From assembly GCA_034190875.2 (NCBI GenBank), contig CM067356.1:73925798-73989797 (forward strand): DNA of 64,000 bases, given 5' to 3'. Source of the stretch: Urechis unicinctus. Lineage: Eukaryota > Annelida > Polychaeta > Xenopneusta > Urechidae. Each line of letters opens with the position of its first letter. Position 1 is the stretch's first letter. The position numbers and the translations under genes were made by a program. Shown here piece by piece: positions 1-14,529 of the stretch. A model generated the notes under the pieces. It searched no databases. It had not been told where the DNA came from and saw only the letters and a list, made by a program, of their open reading frames with translations.

Positions 1-2829
1 TAATCGAGCTATTGTTTGCATCATACCACCAAAGAACCTCGTTGATCAGTTTATTCATCCGATGCTAACGCATGACAGCGGGTCAATAACACCTTATTGA
101 GTCTTTGTCATTTGCACCAATTATCCATTTGATGTTTTTCATTCCATATCGCGATAGTATACCCATGTTTATGATAGGAACCCTTCAAAATTGTTTTCAT
201 ACGCAATATCTTGTTTTATACAATACATATTGTAACTTCCCAAAGTTTTATATGGCTGTCAATCGCCGCCAATCGACGATGGAATTGCAGCCGTATATCG
301 CATCGTTTTAGTGTCCAGCCCTCACTCTGCATAAAGTGTATCACAACAACGATACAACATATGGTATCTTCATCTGAAATTGAGATTCAAACCATACACT
401 TAATAGCACATGCGTTTCAATTGATAATTCAACACTTTAATAGCCTAGCCTGTTTCAAGGCAAACAAGTGCCTGTATTGTTCTACTTACAACCAACTGTA
501 CAGGGAATATAACCCATGTTACTCGTGAAAAATAGTCAATTGACAACCGATTTATCTATAACGGTGAAACAGTGCAAATATGGTTATGCTGATGGAGTTT
601 GTTTGTTTTGTCACTGTTGATTGATCAGCCGCCAAATGGAAAAGACCAAGGTTATCGATTAGAGGAAACATTCATGTTGTAAATCAGCTAAGCCGAGTAA
701 CGAAAATATCGGTCTCTCCGAGTTCTATAAATTACCAATTAGTTTTAAACTTGCAATCAGCGCGATGTCTACATGATGAATCCCATCAAAGAATGAACGG
801 CTTAACAATGATTTTCACGTTGCCTGGTCACAGAAGCCATTGAACAAAAACGTATCAATGACAACTGCCATTACAGAGCGACTTCTTTAATGATGATGAA
901 ACTATAAAAACGTGCCGGCGTAAGTCTTGTTAAGTCATTGTTTATTGACCAGTTGCCGCACGAATAATTCTAAGGTAATTAATTAGAAATATGATGATAT
1001 ACCTAATAATGCTTATGTCGTAATATCGATCACGTCGATTGCCATCCATCCCGTTTCGCTTTCTTGATCAGCGTGTGACCAGAAGTTTCCACGTGATAAA
1101 TGCGTTTTAATAATACACTGCATAATTATAAGTTTACTCTGTCTTGTTACAAAAGTTAATGATATGAAAAGATCAATGTTATTACAGCGAGACTTCTTTG
1201 CATTATTTACACGATGCAACAGTACTCATTTTTTGACCACCCGCAATTGGCAAGTCGCAAATATCGAGTTGCCCTAACCCGCCTGACCCAATTGAATAAA
1301 CTTATGTAATAAAATGGAAGGAATACAGTACCCACTATTATATAGGGACGTTAGATAACTAGGCATTGTCCCATAAGAGACCATCCGTCATGGCCATCAT
1401 TGAATGTAATGATGACCGCTCCAGACAGGTATGCATACTAGTTGTGGTGGATGGGATGACATATTACCTGTCGTCAATATTGAGGAGGGTCTACATCCAA
1501 TTCCAAATCTAGGCATTTCAAATTGAGGATGGTTATTTCGTGTATTGAAAGCATCAAGTCATGAATCAACTAGATATTATCATGCACTGTGTATCAGTGA
1601 ACGACCATGCGGCTGGTACATAATTAAACTGTGATACATAAATTAGGTTAGGGTAGTGGATTCAGCGACAAATATGGCTCACGTTTATGTCCCTTGTCAT
1701 CACATTTAGAATATTTAAAGTTTTAGAACACATTCCAGTAAGAATGAAAACATTATTGTTCAAGAGCTATATAGATAAATTGTCCATGGCGATTGCCTCG
1801 ACGATTGCTACTTGGAGATGCAATACATTGCAACAATCAAAAAGTCACTATTAACTATTAATTGGATCATATGCTATTTCAAAGATTAATGATTAAACAT
1901 TACACATGTGAGCATTATTTAACAGTGCATGTGCCTGACTCTCTGTATGTTAATAGACAATTGCGCGGAGAAGTAATTTAGCCACTATAGATTATACATG
2001 AATGTGTGCTACTGACTGCATCCAAATATCGCAACATTCCCGGGATAGTTGTGCAAACTTAAACGATTAAAGTTTTGGAGCCATCGGAGGTAAGAGACAA
2101 ATAAAGAACCACTGTCAACGACCATTGCTGCATTAGCATTCGGTACAAACAACATGTAAACATTGCTGCCTTGCTATGCATTGACGTTATAAGCTATGGT
2201 GATATGGTCTTTACCCGTTTACAGCCTTATGTGACGTCAAGCCGAGTCTAATGCTCACCAGCCTTTACTTTGGGTGTCATGTGCCACCACAGTGGTATGA
2301 TATTGGATTTCTTGGGACAAAATCGAGCTTCAAACAATTCTATAAATATCAAGTGCCGTATGTCCTGTTGGAGACTACAGGTAACACGGCGCCAAAAGGT
2401 TATACGGTTACACTGTAGATAACAAGCTTGTTCTTGAGTGGATTCATGCAGTGAAATTGAGCAATTTGTGAGAAGCAAATGCTTTTCCACACTGTTTGCA
2501 TGGAATTCATAGCGGCAGCTCGATTGAATGAGCTGCAATTGAGTTCCAGCTAATTCCGCGAATAATTGATTGTTCTATCGTTCTTGCACCTTGTTTACTT
2601 ACTAGCATGTAGTTCTGTTCATCTAAAATTATTTGTCGATTTTGCCGTCTGTCTGTCAACGGTACGAAAGTGATAATGTTTATGGTCTGGTTAACTAAAG
2701 TTTCAATCGAACACAATACAGAAAAGAAATGTGGCTCAGATTGAACTTTAGAGAAGTCGCCCAATGCATGAGAGCAGGACGGCGGTTGCCGCTTATCATA
2801 CATTTATAATAGCAACAATGCTATTTGGC

Positions 2830-3480
2830 GAACGACCTAACTGAGTCGAGATTATTGCTATGCTTCTATAGTCATTGACGAGTGTATTTTCCGTATTCAA
2901 TATTAGCCATTTGCTTATCCACACGTTCATAGAGTATCTGGACGGTTCGCAATTGTGTCTGCCGTAAAGATACTAACCCTCGAAGATGTGCAGGGGCTAA
3001 CGAAATGGCTGGATGAAAACCATTTCATGGATTGTTGCATCTCTGTGGCAAGTATATTTCAGAGTAAATGTTACCTTCCATTTCACTGAATACCTAACGT
3101 ACCGATTAAGCCGCGGATATGCGCAATACAGAGGGGTTCCCTTAGACAATAAGGTGGTGTGGATTAACATAGACGATCAGTTTCACATAATATATCGTTT
3201 AAGGTCATTATTGCAGATTGTCTGTCTTTGATGCTTGATTAACCATAATTTACTCCGCAATAGCTAGGTGTAGTTACGGCTGATGTGTCAGCAATCGTAA
3301 ATATATTGGTATATGCCAAATAGATAATGGTAGACGCAAATAATACATTTGCAACAAACATCCGTATTGTCAGCACGTATACTAAATGCCATGAATATTT
3401 CTGATTTGATTTGTCAAATCAAGTGCAGACTTCCTGGGATAAGTTCCAGATATTGAGAATAAAATCCTATACCCCCAGCG
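2830..3480 (+). repeat. Dispersed element E, copy 1 (inside L)
   Basis: Reference copy of a 0.45 to 0.65 kb sequence found six times in the window. The right end is marked by a conserved block around 3,405-3,465 ending in the AGTTCCAGATATT word. A 72-codon ORF (3,013-3,231) recurs in the copy at 44,418, but all five differences between the two proteins are replacements. Other copies break the frame, so it is not a maintained gene. Confidence 0.85.
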
Positions 3481-6400
3481 GTGTTGTGTAATGATTCAAA
3501 TAAGATCGTAAGGGTCCGACGAGCTAATCTGTGAGCTTATGATGCTGCTCTTGTTAGAACCGTCATTTGTATGCATTGAACCTTGTCTTAGGTAGTCAGT
3601 AAATCATGCTTGGTTTTTGGTTCTGCCAAGTTCTAATTCACGTTATTATCTTTTATGTTTTGCTGATACTGTGCCACAAAAATACAGTTCACATGTACGA
3701 CATGGTGACACCGTGTCGTAGTTCGATATATCACTTTGATAAGCACAGCAAAGGGGATATACAGATGTAGATATCACAGACAAGGTAATGTAATGTCATG
3801 CGAAGGGCGACAATATATCCACTTCAATATTTGTGGCTTGGTGTTTGCTTTGTTTGCGCTATTTTCGCAGGGGATATTTGTGTGCATAGTATAGAGTTGG
3901 CGCTTACACGCTTATTGAACCTCCTCTAATTTGTCTTGTTAAAAACTGGCATACATGCATTGAATAGGCTCGAAAAATGCAAAGAATGGTGCGTAATACT
4001 GGCTCCGCATTTAAATGGGCAAAGAAAGCCTCGGAATATACAAGGGCTCTCTGTAGTAAAAACATAATCATTTGTAGTGAAAAATATTAGCTAATGATTT
4101 ACTTTTACCATTACTGATTGCTCTCTTACGCACCTATATACACTCATTTATGTCCACTTACGAATACGCATGCAAACACGCCTCTACACGATGATGCACT
4201 CTTACAATCGTGCACTCGTATTCATGCGCTAGTGCGAAAAAAAATATACATCCACGCCGACATCAACAAGCAAATAAACACATGCACACACTTCCCAAAA
4301 ATTACTTGTTTCGTGCAACTTGGATAGCAAAACCATTAGAACGTCAGTTCCATATACGAATGAGCTTCTGAGTTAAATCAGTACTGAGTTATCGAAGATG
4401 TTAGAGGAGACCGCTTATCATATTGATGCAAATTAATAGAGACGCTGAGAGGAGAGGATACATATACCATTGAATTAATGAGTCCACTTAACTGTGCATA
4501 TGGAATGTTTCCGTCCATCAACGGATATCAAATGTCTTTCATGCCTGATATTCTAGCCAGTCTACATGTCTCTATGTATATTTATGTTTTTGTTTGTTCA
4601 TCGATTTTGCCATCATTGAGTTTAGAAACGCAAGTAATTAAATCGGTCTGTCGGTTGTGCGACTGATGTTTCAGGGAAACGATTCATGAAAAGAAAATGT
4701 GGTATGGGGCATGCTCTAGTTTTATCCACTAGGTATACATTCATATCGAGTTATCGCAGTTCTAAACGTCACGTATCCGCTGAATGTAAGCTCTGATATA
4801 GTCGCGCAACACATAGTGTAATGTAGCAAGTGTAATGTTGAGACTGGTCTACGCAGGTAGAATACGCTTTCTTGCAATGTTCCTGAATTCAACCATAAGG
4901 CAATATGACTGTTATCGAGGAATGTTTGTCGCAAGAGACAAATGTGGGTTGTGCCAGAGTAAGCTGTATGAGTTATCACAGTACCGGAGCTGGTAGCAGC
5001 CTACCCTTTAAATAAATACATATCAGCTGAGTAGCAGCGCTCAATTGTGCTACAAGAACGACCAGGGCAAATGCAGTAACGTAAAGGGTCCAACAGCGAA
5101 TAACAAATCTTATTCAGGATAACGGTAACTTATTCTATGTCATTTATGCGTATTTATGCAAAATATGTTTATTATTCTGACCTAGTCTCATTCACGAAGA
5201 ATCATAGCCGGATAAATTAGTCCTGCAAAGCCTCGTGCTGGTACATGCGGGCGAACGGGTCTATTTTAGTGTTTAGCTAAGACGACGGAGGTATGGACGA
5301 TTAATTTTGATTGTCACAAAAGAGCCGATGCATTCCGTTTCAAATATAAAAAAGGGCAGTTCACATAGTGGTGCTACTACATTTGCATGGAAAGGTTTTA
5401 TTCAGAAGCTGTGTCCTCTGTGGGATTGGGAATATTAAATAATGGCCAATACTACAAGATATATAGAAACAGCGGCCCCAAAGAATACATCGTCCTTGTT
5501 AGCAGCAATAACACTATCAATGCAATATCAATGCAGGGTCAAACGAAATGAAATAAAGTTATCCACATTGTTGTTGTAAAATTCGTCTTACAAAATGGTC
5601 GCTCACGGATGTCAAACAGATAGAAAGTCGTCTTGTTAAATAGGGCTGAATTGTGCGAGCGGCGATTTGTGTAAACAAACAAATTTTTACTTGAAGGGAG
5701 GCAACATAAAATATAGAAATTGTGTTCAATTTAGGGAAGGACTGGTCGCTACCATAGGACGATATATTCATAGATTCTTAGCATTTGTGTTACGATTACA
5801 GTGCTAACACTGGTGTTCGGTCAAATATAACTAGCTTAACACCAACCTTTATATTTTGTTTGATCCATGAAAAACACCTGCGGTCATCTGCAAGGGAATT
5901 ACCACATAACCTTGCGACAATTATCCATAAAAAAAATATATTCAGCATGTCATGATCTTGCCCTGCTTTAAGTGAAAATTATGTCTTTCCTATTGGACTA
6001 CGACTATTTAAAAGTAACAGTCGGGATCTAATCCAAATTTGATATGTCATCAGATTGGTGATAGTTTCTGAGTCGGTAATCATAATCTACAATGTATCCA
6101 TACAAACTGATCGGTCTATATTTAAAAGGACCTAATAGTTCTGTATGTTTGTACAGAGCACTATTACTCTACCTGAGCTGATGAGACAAATCACTCCATT
6201 GGGTTAATTTATCCACAGGGTCATCGATATGCATGGATTGATTACAGGAAAAAATCATTTATAAAATTCCGTCAATTCTATTACTCGTAGTCAGGACTTG
6301 CAGTTGTGACCCCACTGTTAACGTTTTAAAATATATCAGTATTTTCGGAAACGAGCTCAACCGTCAGGCATAATCGTCCCTATTAGCCTCTGATGTCATA

Positions 6401-9400
6401 CTAAACGTTCCCAGGTAAATCCAGGTAATCATAATTTACTATTCCATTCCGATTGCGAGATCTGGATGGATCTAGTCGGATGAATCCCTTAATGCAGCAG
6501 ATGAGCGTCTTATGATGTGAAGCTTCCACGCAGCTGGAGGCAATAATGAGGGGTTACCTAACGCCACATAACGATAGCGATCGGGATGATGATTAAATTT
6601 TGTAAATTTCCTTTTCTATTAAGTGAAGTTGAGGTTAACAATTTGCTGTGAATCTATGTGCTTGTTTTATTGAGATCGAATTTGTTCGCATTCGTATGTG
6701 TCGGTTATTGTTTTTAAATTAATCAATATTTGAGCATGCTTATATAGTATGTAATATGTGATTCACTGGCAAATGAATAAACGGACAGATGAAGGTACGA
6801 AGAGGTGACTGTGCGTCTGTACGCGTTATTGTTTTATGGACGACATCAGCAGACATGTCTGTAAATTTGTTTCACGTTATCCTAAGTCTATTTTCTTATA
6901 GTTACATCATCAAATGCAAATATGTCAGAGAGAACGTTTATTTGAGTGAGTGCATTATGTGTCACCTTCAGAGACTAGTAACTTGCGAAGGGTTACAACA
7001 TACGAGAAACGTATTTGCAGCTACGTGCAAGATTCAGCACTAGCTTGGTCGTGGTAACTGATAAAACATTCAAATGAAAGTGATCGCCATTCTATATATT
7101 TGCACTTCATATGAATGCTATGGAAGTACTAGCGCTTCAGGTTCAGTTGTCAGTAAAGCAGTGTTATATTTAGGGTCTGGTTGCTGCAAAGAACGCCAAT
7201 ATCTTAAGTTATCGTTGCGTAAACACATTTCACTTGAGATGTGCTTTGCATTCTACGAGGCACTGGACAACCCTGGATAACCAATTTTGCTGATTTGACA
7301 TTAATATGCTTAGACATGACACGGTCACCTTATTCTGCGTTATTCATGTATTACGGCGCTGACAGTCCATGTTATAACTGTGACCAAGTCACGTTTCCTG
7401 GATTCAATGGTTGCTACATTTCTAATGTAAGGCGATACGATTCCAACGGATAACTGTGCAAGATGTAACCATGCTCGAACACGTATTTATTTGTATATGA
7501 CGCTGCATATCGCAGGCGTTTGAGATATTGTCGAATAATTAATCAGAAATCATTAATAGGTATTACTGTACACTATATACGAACACAGTTTACGCAGTTG
7601 TACGTCCACATATGCGTAAACGTGTTTTTGTGTCGTTATATCCGTCCAAAAACATAACAACGTTGCTGCTTGCAAATATTCTTCAGGGGAGAATTTTGCT
7701 TATAACCATAGCACAAAGATAGTTGATAAATTTCAGTACATCTTACTGTGGCTTAAATATATTTTACACGATTCCTAGGTATTCACAGAATGCATTCGTT
7801 ACGCATAAAATATTCATTCGTTCATTTACTCGTTAATATCTTCTCTTAGTTACGAATTCCATAAAAACCGTGTTTTGTTCTTGTATTCTGGTAATTTGGC
7901 TTTTTCCACCTCAGAGCATCCATAGTCTCGCCACTATTTATCTAAAGATATTCGGTTGTCGAATATCAAAGACTCTTTGGCATGCATTGAAAAAAAATCG
8001 CGCGTATACCTAAAGAAGGCGTTTACATCTCGTCGACTCTGCTTTTAAGCGAACGAACCTACAGTAGGGAAACTAATGTTGTCAGCTTTCAGCATTGATA
8101 ATGAATGTATCATTAACATACGCAACAATATGCGAGATAGAGATAGCATCCATCAATATAAAGACCTCAAGTACCTAATCAGCTACTGATAACAGTTATT
8201 AAAAGAGGTTGCTCAATACGTTAATGAGTTGAAAATAAAGATTGATGAGCAGTCGCATAAATCTATAGCTCCCTCCCTTGTCCGATCGCCTTGCTTCAAC
8301 GCCTGCATGATAAACCATTGCTCGCTCGGCCGACATTGCCAGGCCTTTCATGAACGATAGCATTAAGCCCAAGACGTTTTTATTGCTAAACTAACGGCCT
8401 ATATATTGGCAGTTGACACTAAACCTATATATTTTAATAATATCTGCTGGCTACTCTTGATGCATGGTCGATTTGGAAACAATTGGTCAACGCTTGTTTG
8501 CTACGGTATAATGGTGAGTTTTCAGTGTTCGCAACATTCTAAAAGCTGCATCTCACATGTGATACACCATCGGGATCGTTACTGAGCCATTATGTATAAA
8601 ACGCATCGATTTCTACCCGGTTTTAATTGATATGTGTTTTGGCAGTTGAAATATTTACTAGCAACCTCCATGTATGTTATTGATTGTATTTTGATTTTTA
8701 TGTTGCCGTACTATTTTATAGTTTACCAAATTGTTTAATGCTCGAGGCTAATTCAAAACCCTTCTACTCTCTTTTGACTATGATACCCAGTCAAATGCAT
8801 GGGTAGATATGGTGAGCTTAATCAAAGTTTGGTAAATAGTATGCTCACTAAGCTTTTCAGGCGGACAACAATTTGCTTTCAGTTATCCCGTTATGGACAT
8901 TTCATATTTGCAAAGTCCTGGCCATTCGTTGAGAATTGTATTCCATGTTACGTTATTGTGGTATCTTATATATCCATCAGGAGCTGACAAAAAATGTTAG
9001 CGCACATTTCCGGACACAGGCGGCTAGATACAAATAGTGCGAGACTTTCAACAAACAGAAGAGAATACTCGTTATTATTTTATTCATATTACATTCTTTC
9101 GAAACGATTTATTACAGCACACTTTCATATCAGCTCAACGCATTAGGAAAAGTAGGCGAATAATAACGACGTGAATTTCCTCGTAATATGTCACCTGAAG
9201 TGCAATTGCAGAGCTGTTATCTTCAAGGTAGTCGATTGGACAGTGTGGTTCTACCATGGTGTTTACAGTTTACAGCCATGACCTTTGGAAATTATGTATC
9301 ATTATAATCGTCCTCTGCCATAACGACGCCATTTAAACAGAAACACAAAGCAATGTCCATTCTTAAGATGTCATCTTAAAATAACGTACAATTAAGTGAA

Positions 9401-9982
9401 TCACTGACGTTTAACGTTACATCCAAAGTCAAGGTGATACATTGGCGGTGACGTAAACGGATGACCATAATACAGCAACCCTAATTGCCATCGTCTTCTT
9501 GGTACAGGCCAGGTACCAATAATAGAATAGCGTAATAGAATACGAACCTCCGAAGAAATAAGAAAATGCAGCGGCCGAACAATCCTAATGTCAGATAAAT
9601 GGCAGAGGAGCTCCAACATCATTAGATGAGCAGACAACCACAAATACACATATACGTTTATGCAAATGTAAGCGCACTATAACTCCTGAACCACATAAAA
9701 ATTGCCTCCTTCTTAGGCATTTTCAGGAACAATGCTTCTCTGCGCAGATGCTGATAATACAACGTCTGCCTCGCTGAAGCCATGCTTGTGGCTACAAATC
9801 GTTGCATACGTCAGCTGTGTGATTGGTAACGTTACCCGCCTGACCTTATTTGGGCGATCACCGTTAGGTGGTGATTGTAATATTGGTCGTAGTTTGCATT
9901 TGTCTCAGAGCAATGTTGTGTTGTAGCGCGGTAATGTACATGTTGAGGGCTTTAAAATCAGAACGGCCGAGCCATAATGCTG

Positions 9983-10016
9983 TTTGGGTCTCCACAATAC
10001 GCTGTGGAGACCCAAA
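9983..10016. other. Perfect 14-bp stem hairpin in L
   Basis: The stem arms are 9,983-9,996 and 10,003-10,016 around a six-base ATACGC loop. It is not followed by a T-run and not next to a gene, so there is no reason to call it a terminator. The mirror copy in R1 (32,110-32,143) has five clustered mismatches in one stem arm. Confidence 0.95.
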
Positions 10017-11399
10017 ATTCACATTGGCTGCTCGGTTGTTATCACAGTTGTTATGCTAAAGATATTGAACCTCAGCTCATTGCACATCCATGTATCATCT
10101 AAAGAGCACTTAACCGAACTGACATCATAACGTAATCATGTCGCTCATGAATATTCGTCCTTTTTTTCTGGGAGATCCCTTCAGTGCTGCATTACCGGAT
10201 TCGAGCAGGCTGGGTACATTGTATGGAGCACCATATTTATCTACAAAGATAAAGCATCGGAAATGCTGCGATCTATGTTCACTTATTGTATGTTCAGCTA
10301 CTAAGAGTCGACCTTGATAATCTACTGGATCGCCTTAACGCGTATTGTAGGTCTCATCGACGCGATATCAATGGCTTTGCTGCAATGTGAAGCATCAATA
10401 AAACGTGGGTTCATCAAACTAAAGATTGTTAACTACGCTAATTATCGCTCTAATTGGCAGACAGTGATACATGAGGTAGGGGTTTGAACTATTTATACCA
10501 TCGGGTGGTTGAACGGAGAAGACGTTGCAATGTCGGCGTGCGTATTTGATGTTATATGGAGTAAATCACCAGTCTACTGAGTATTACATGGAGTAATTCA
10601 TCAACCCAAGTCTTCATACGTTACTATGACTTTCACAGCGAAACAAGCTTACCGATATGTACCTGCGACTGTTCAGGAAAGCAGCATTTACTATTGCTAT
10701 AACTGATATAGTTCAAATACAACAATAACAAACTACTTGTGAATGATGCTGTTCCAATATCATTAGCACGGTCAGTAGTCCACCTATATAATTGTAGCAC
10801 TGGACTGAAGTATTTAGGTCATGGAACCGTAAACGTAAACCTTTAAGATCCGTGCATCACATCCTATTCATCCACACATTTGCATTTAGCTAATGTACCT
10901 ACTGACAGGTAATCATTAGATAACAAGCTCATCCGTGGTACGGTACTTACGTTAGCAGAACATGTATGTCAACTCGGCGGTAGATTATATATTCATTAGG
11001 TCTGATATAGATAATATTAGATCCAACGTTGAATCAAGTTATCCGTAACGAAAATTATTTCCGTGTAGACTTTGATAACAGCAATGCAGTCACCTTAGTA
11101 GTAGCCGCCGCTGCAGACTCGTGGTCTATAGCTGTATTAAGTAGATTAACAGGAATGTCATCTTGTCACATCAAAGTAGTTTATGCGGTTGTTAATATCC
11201 CAAAGGTGATCAAGTGAGATATGGGCACAGTTAATTTATATCTGCCTGTATAGCGGGGCTACGTTGAATGTTGTAGTCATAATTTATGGCATAATCGGGG
11301 ACTGTGACTAATTTCAAGTTGCTAGAATATGATTTTCTGCGTGTTAATAGTATATTACATATTGTATGAATGTATGTATGTAAGTTTGTTTGTATGTAT

Positions 11400-12075
11400 T
11401 TGTGTATATGTACGTACGTATGTACGTACGTATGTGTGCATTTATGTATGTGTATGTATGTATGTATGTATGTATGTATGTATGTATGTATGTATGTATG
11501 TATGTATGTATGTATGTATGTATGTATGTATGTATGTATGTATGTATGTATGTATGTATGTATGTATGTATGTATGTATGTATGTATGTATGTATGTATG
11601 TATGTATGTATGTATGTTTGTATGTATGTATGTATGTATGTATGTATGTATGTATGTATGTATGTATGTATGTATGTATGTATGTCTGTATGTATGTATG
11701 TATGTATGTATGTATGTATGTATGTATGTATGTATGTATGTATGTATGTATGTATGTATGTATGTATGTACGTACGTACGTACGTACGGATGGATGTATG
11801 AATGTATGTATGTATGTATGTATGTATGTATGTATGTATGTATGTATGTATGTATGTATGTATGTATGTATGTATGTATGTATGTATGTATGTATGTATG
11901 TATGTATGTATGTATGTATGTATGTATGTATGTATGTATGTATGTATGTATGTATGTATGAATGTATGCATGTATGTATGTATGTATGTGTGCATGTATA
12001 TATGTATGTATCTATGTATGTATGTATGTATGCATATATATATATGTGTATGAATGCATGCATGTACGTACGTAT
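11400..12075 (+). repeat. (TATG)n microsatellite in L
   Basis: About 540 bp of almost pure TATG, with single-base variants near 11,617 and 11,686 and a self-complementary ACGT block at about 11,770-11,790. Degenerate flanks include ACGTACGT words at both ends. Because the unit has no stop codon, all frames read through as false ORFs on both strands. It is about 185 bp longer than its mirror copy in R1. Confidence 0.98.
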
Positions 12076-14529
12076 GTATCCCTTTTTCTTGGATGTAACT
12101 GATCATGACTAACAGAATTGTGTAATGCAATAGTGCACTGTAAAACAGAGTCAAACCGGGGGACATATGTTGCTTCACCTTCCCATTTATTTGCAATCAC
12201 CTGTTGCACGCCGCTTTAAATTCTATGTGACCTTTAGACTATTTGAACCTCGTCCATTCCTGTCTCTGTATATCACTTATAGCTGTACTGTCTCCGAAGT
12301 CTTTTTTACGCAGGTTATGTTTAGCTATGGAGTGCCAGATGGCGCTGATGTATCGTTTCTCCTTTTCTATCATATGTATTGCAAAGTGATAACAACAAGC
12401 AAGAACTCCATAACAGCTAAAATGCATATACTAGCGTTTGAAGCCAAATATGTGTTATTTACCACTCTGAAGGTAAATTTTGGTGAGAACCCGAGAGTTG
12501 TCTTGATGGATTAGATAACCTTATAGTGTTATGATTATTCTGATTGAACGACGAAGAACTTATTGCTATATAAAAAATCTCCGCCAACAGAATCAGCAAA
12601 GGAGTTATTTGTGTAATAACTCATACCGGCATTAAATATTATATTACGATTATTAATCCTTCAATCAACGCACTTAAAGAGATTTTACATCCTCCAGTGC
12701 ATTGAGAAACAAATCCGAGATATTTAGGGTCGTGAATTTGACGTTCATTTAATGCACCACAAATATCATCACCGATGATGTCCCTGCGCTATGGTTTGCT
12801 GATCACTTGAAAGGGTATCTGCATCCAAGAGTAAATAGCTTATCGACAAGATTTCACGTACGTATGTAAGAAAGTGTCTGATGTTGGACCTATGCTTAAT
12901 CGCACCTTAAGTGGCTACGAATTATTTACGCAGCGGCACGCTGGGATAAATACTGCGTGGGGGCTGGCATAGCATAAGGTGGGCTATCAATTGGTCGCAT
13001 CAAGACCTCATCGATTAAAGCGCCAGTCCGAGAGTCCATAAATGAGGGCCAGCAAGTCTTTACACAAATTGGTTGCAGAGTAAGGCTAACTAACGGTGAA
13101 TATTGTGTAATTATTGGTATTGAACCTCATTCATTATTCAACATTGCCTACATGTCGTGTTGCAGTTTTCAAGTAGGCTTATATGACTAATAATAAGTCA
13201 TAATTAGAAGCGCAATGGTTGAAACCATTAATTTCTGTCGGTTGCATTTAATTTGGAAACTTGATGGGGAACGCAACTAATAGAATCGGCAACATGCAAA
13301 TGTAAGATGTACAGATTTCTTTATCCACAAGCCATCTACATCTCTTTAATGCTCCCCCGGGACGTATAAAGCTATGTAATGTGGCAGACGACCATTCATG
13401 GCTTTATATTGCTATTGAATATTCATTGCATAGGACATTACGAGACGAGTCAAGTATAGTAAAGATCGGCAGTTTGTGAATCAGCGCATATCTATTACAT
13501 CAGCCTTAACTGCAGTTATAACATAATAATATTAAAATCACTTTTCACATCAAAAGGACTGCCGTTAATGTTGGACGCAAAACAGCTAGCCTTAACCCTC
13601 TCCATATTCATAACATTGGCGATGAACAAAATCCGTGACAGGTTGACAAACGAAGATAATATATCACACATCATGACATCCGTCTATATTTGAATCATGA
13701 TTCGGATCTATTATAATAAGCATCGGTTTCGGCTGCTCTACACGATTTCTGTATGCGTCATTGGTATTAAGTTACTTGAACATGCTCATTCTTTTGACAG
13801 ATTATATAAATCCATAATTGTGTGTTTCTGCAAAGCTGCAACAACAAATGTGTGTTAGCATAATTACAGAATTTACTGATTAATGCAAAAAGTGGTGTTT
13901 GAACAGATGTCGACCCACAACGTTATAGATAAGAAAGGTTTGGATATCAAAACGAAATAAAGCCGCCATATTGAGGTTGACGTCACCATTACCTCGGGGA
14001 GCTCGTCATAACGCATATGATCGTTGCCATGTGGCCATTTGTCGATGTAAAAAAATAAATACTATTGGAGGGACATAATTATATATAGAGCTGATGCTGG
14101 TGGGAGACCTCTCTGTAGGCAAGCGATCATCTCCAGCCGCGCAGTTGGCAATGAATAAATGCATGATTATTCCGAACGCTCCAATGATGTTAAAGCTACT
14201 CAGCAAAGCCTCTAAATGAATTCAATGGAGCTACATAAGAGGCCCCATAGTAAGCATTTTTTCCCCGATGACAGTTGATGATCTATAACGAACAGCTTAA
14301 ACACACATTGCGTAACTGTAACGAGCGGGGCACACACGGAACAGCACGATCGGATTCTTGTGGCGGTAATCAATTCCGGGTTGTGCTTTTCAGACATCGA
14401 ATTGCATCAATTAAGATTACTTTATCTGATCTGCTTCCCACATTAAATTAAATAGATGTATAATTTGTTTAATCCAACCCAGAACCTGTGGGTGGCTAGG
14501 CGACGCAGTTTCCAAACTATGCAAAGTGA

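Noticed and set aside
3045..3065. Possible 18-base GT-AG mini-intron in element E
   Set aside because: Removal does not repair the frame, and the site is not preserved in all copies.
2960..3200. Possible SAM-like or other domain in element E (frame reading LEDVQGLTKWLDENHFMDCC)
   Set aside because: The frame breaks at a different place in most copies, differences are replacements, and no full domain pattern is present.
9983..10016. Hairpin as a transcription terminator
   Set aside because: No T-run and no upstream gene; the genome appears eukaryotic.
11231..12196. Long ORFs of YIHT and MYVC repeats on both strands (also at 23,408-23,927 and 30,137-30,783)
   Set aside because: The TATG/CATA unit has no stop codon, so every frame stays open; these are microsatellite artefacts.
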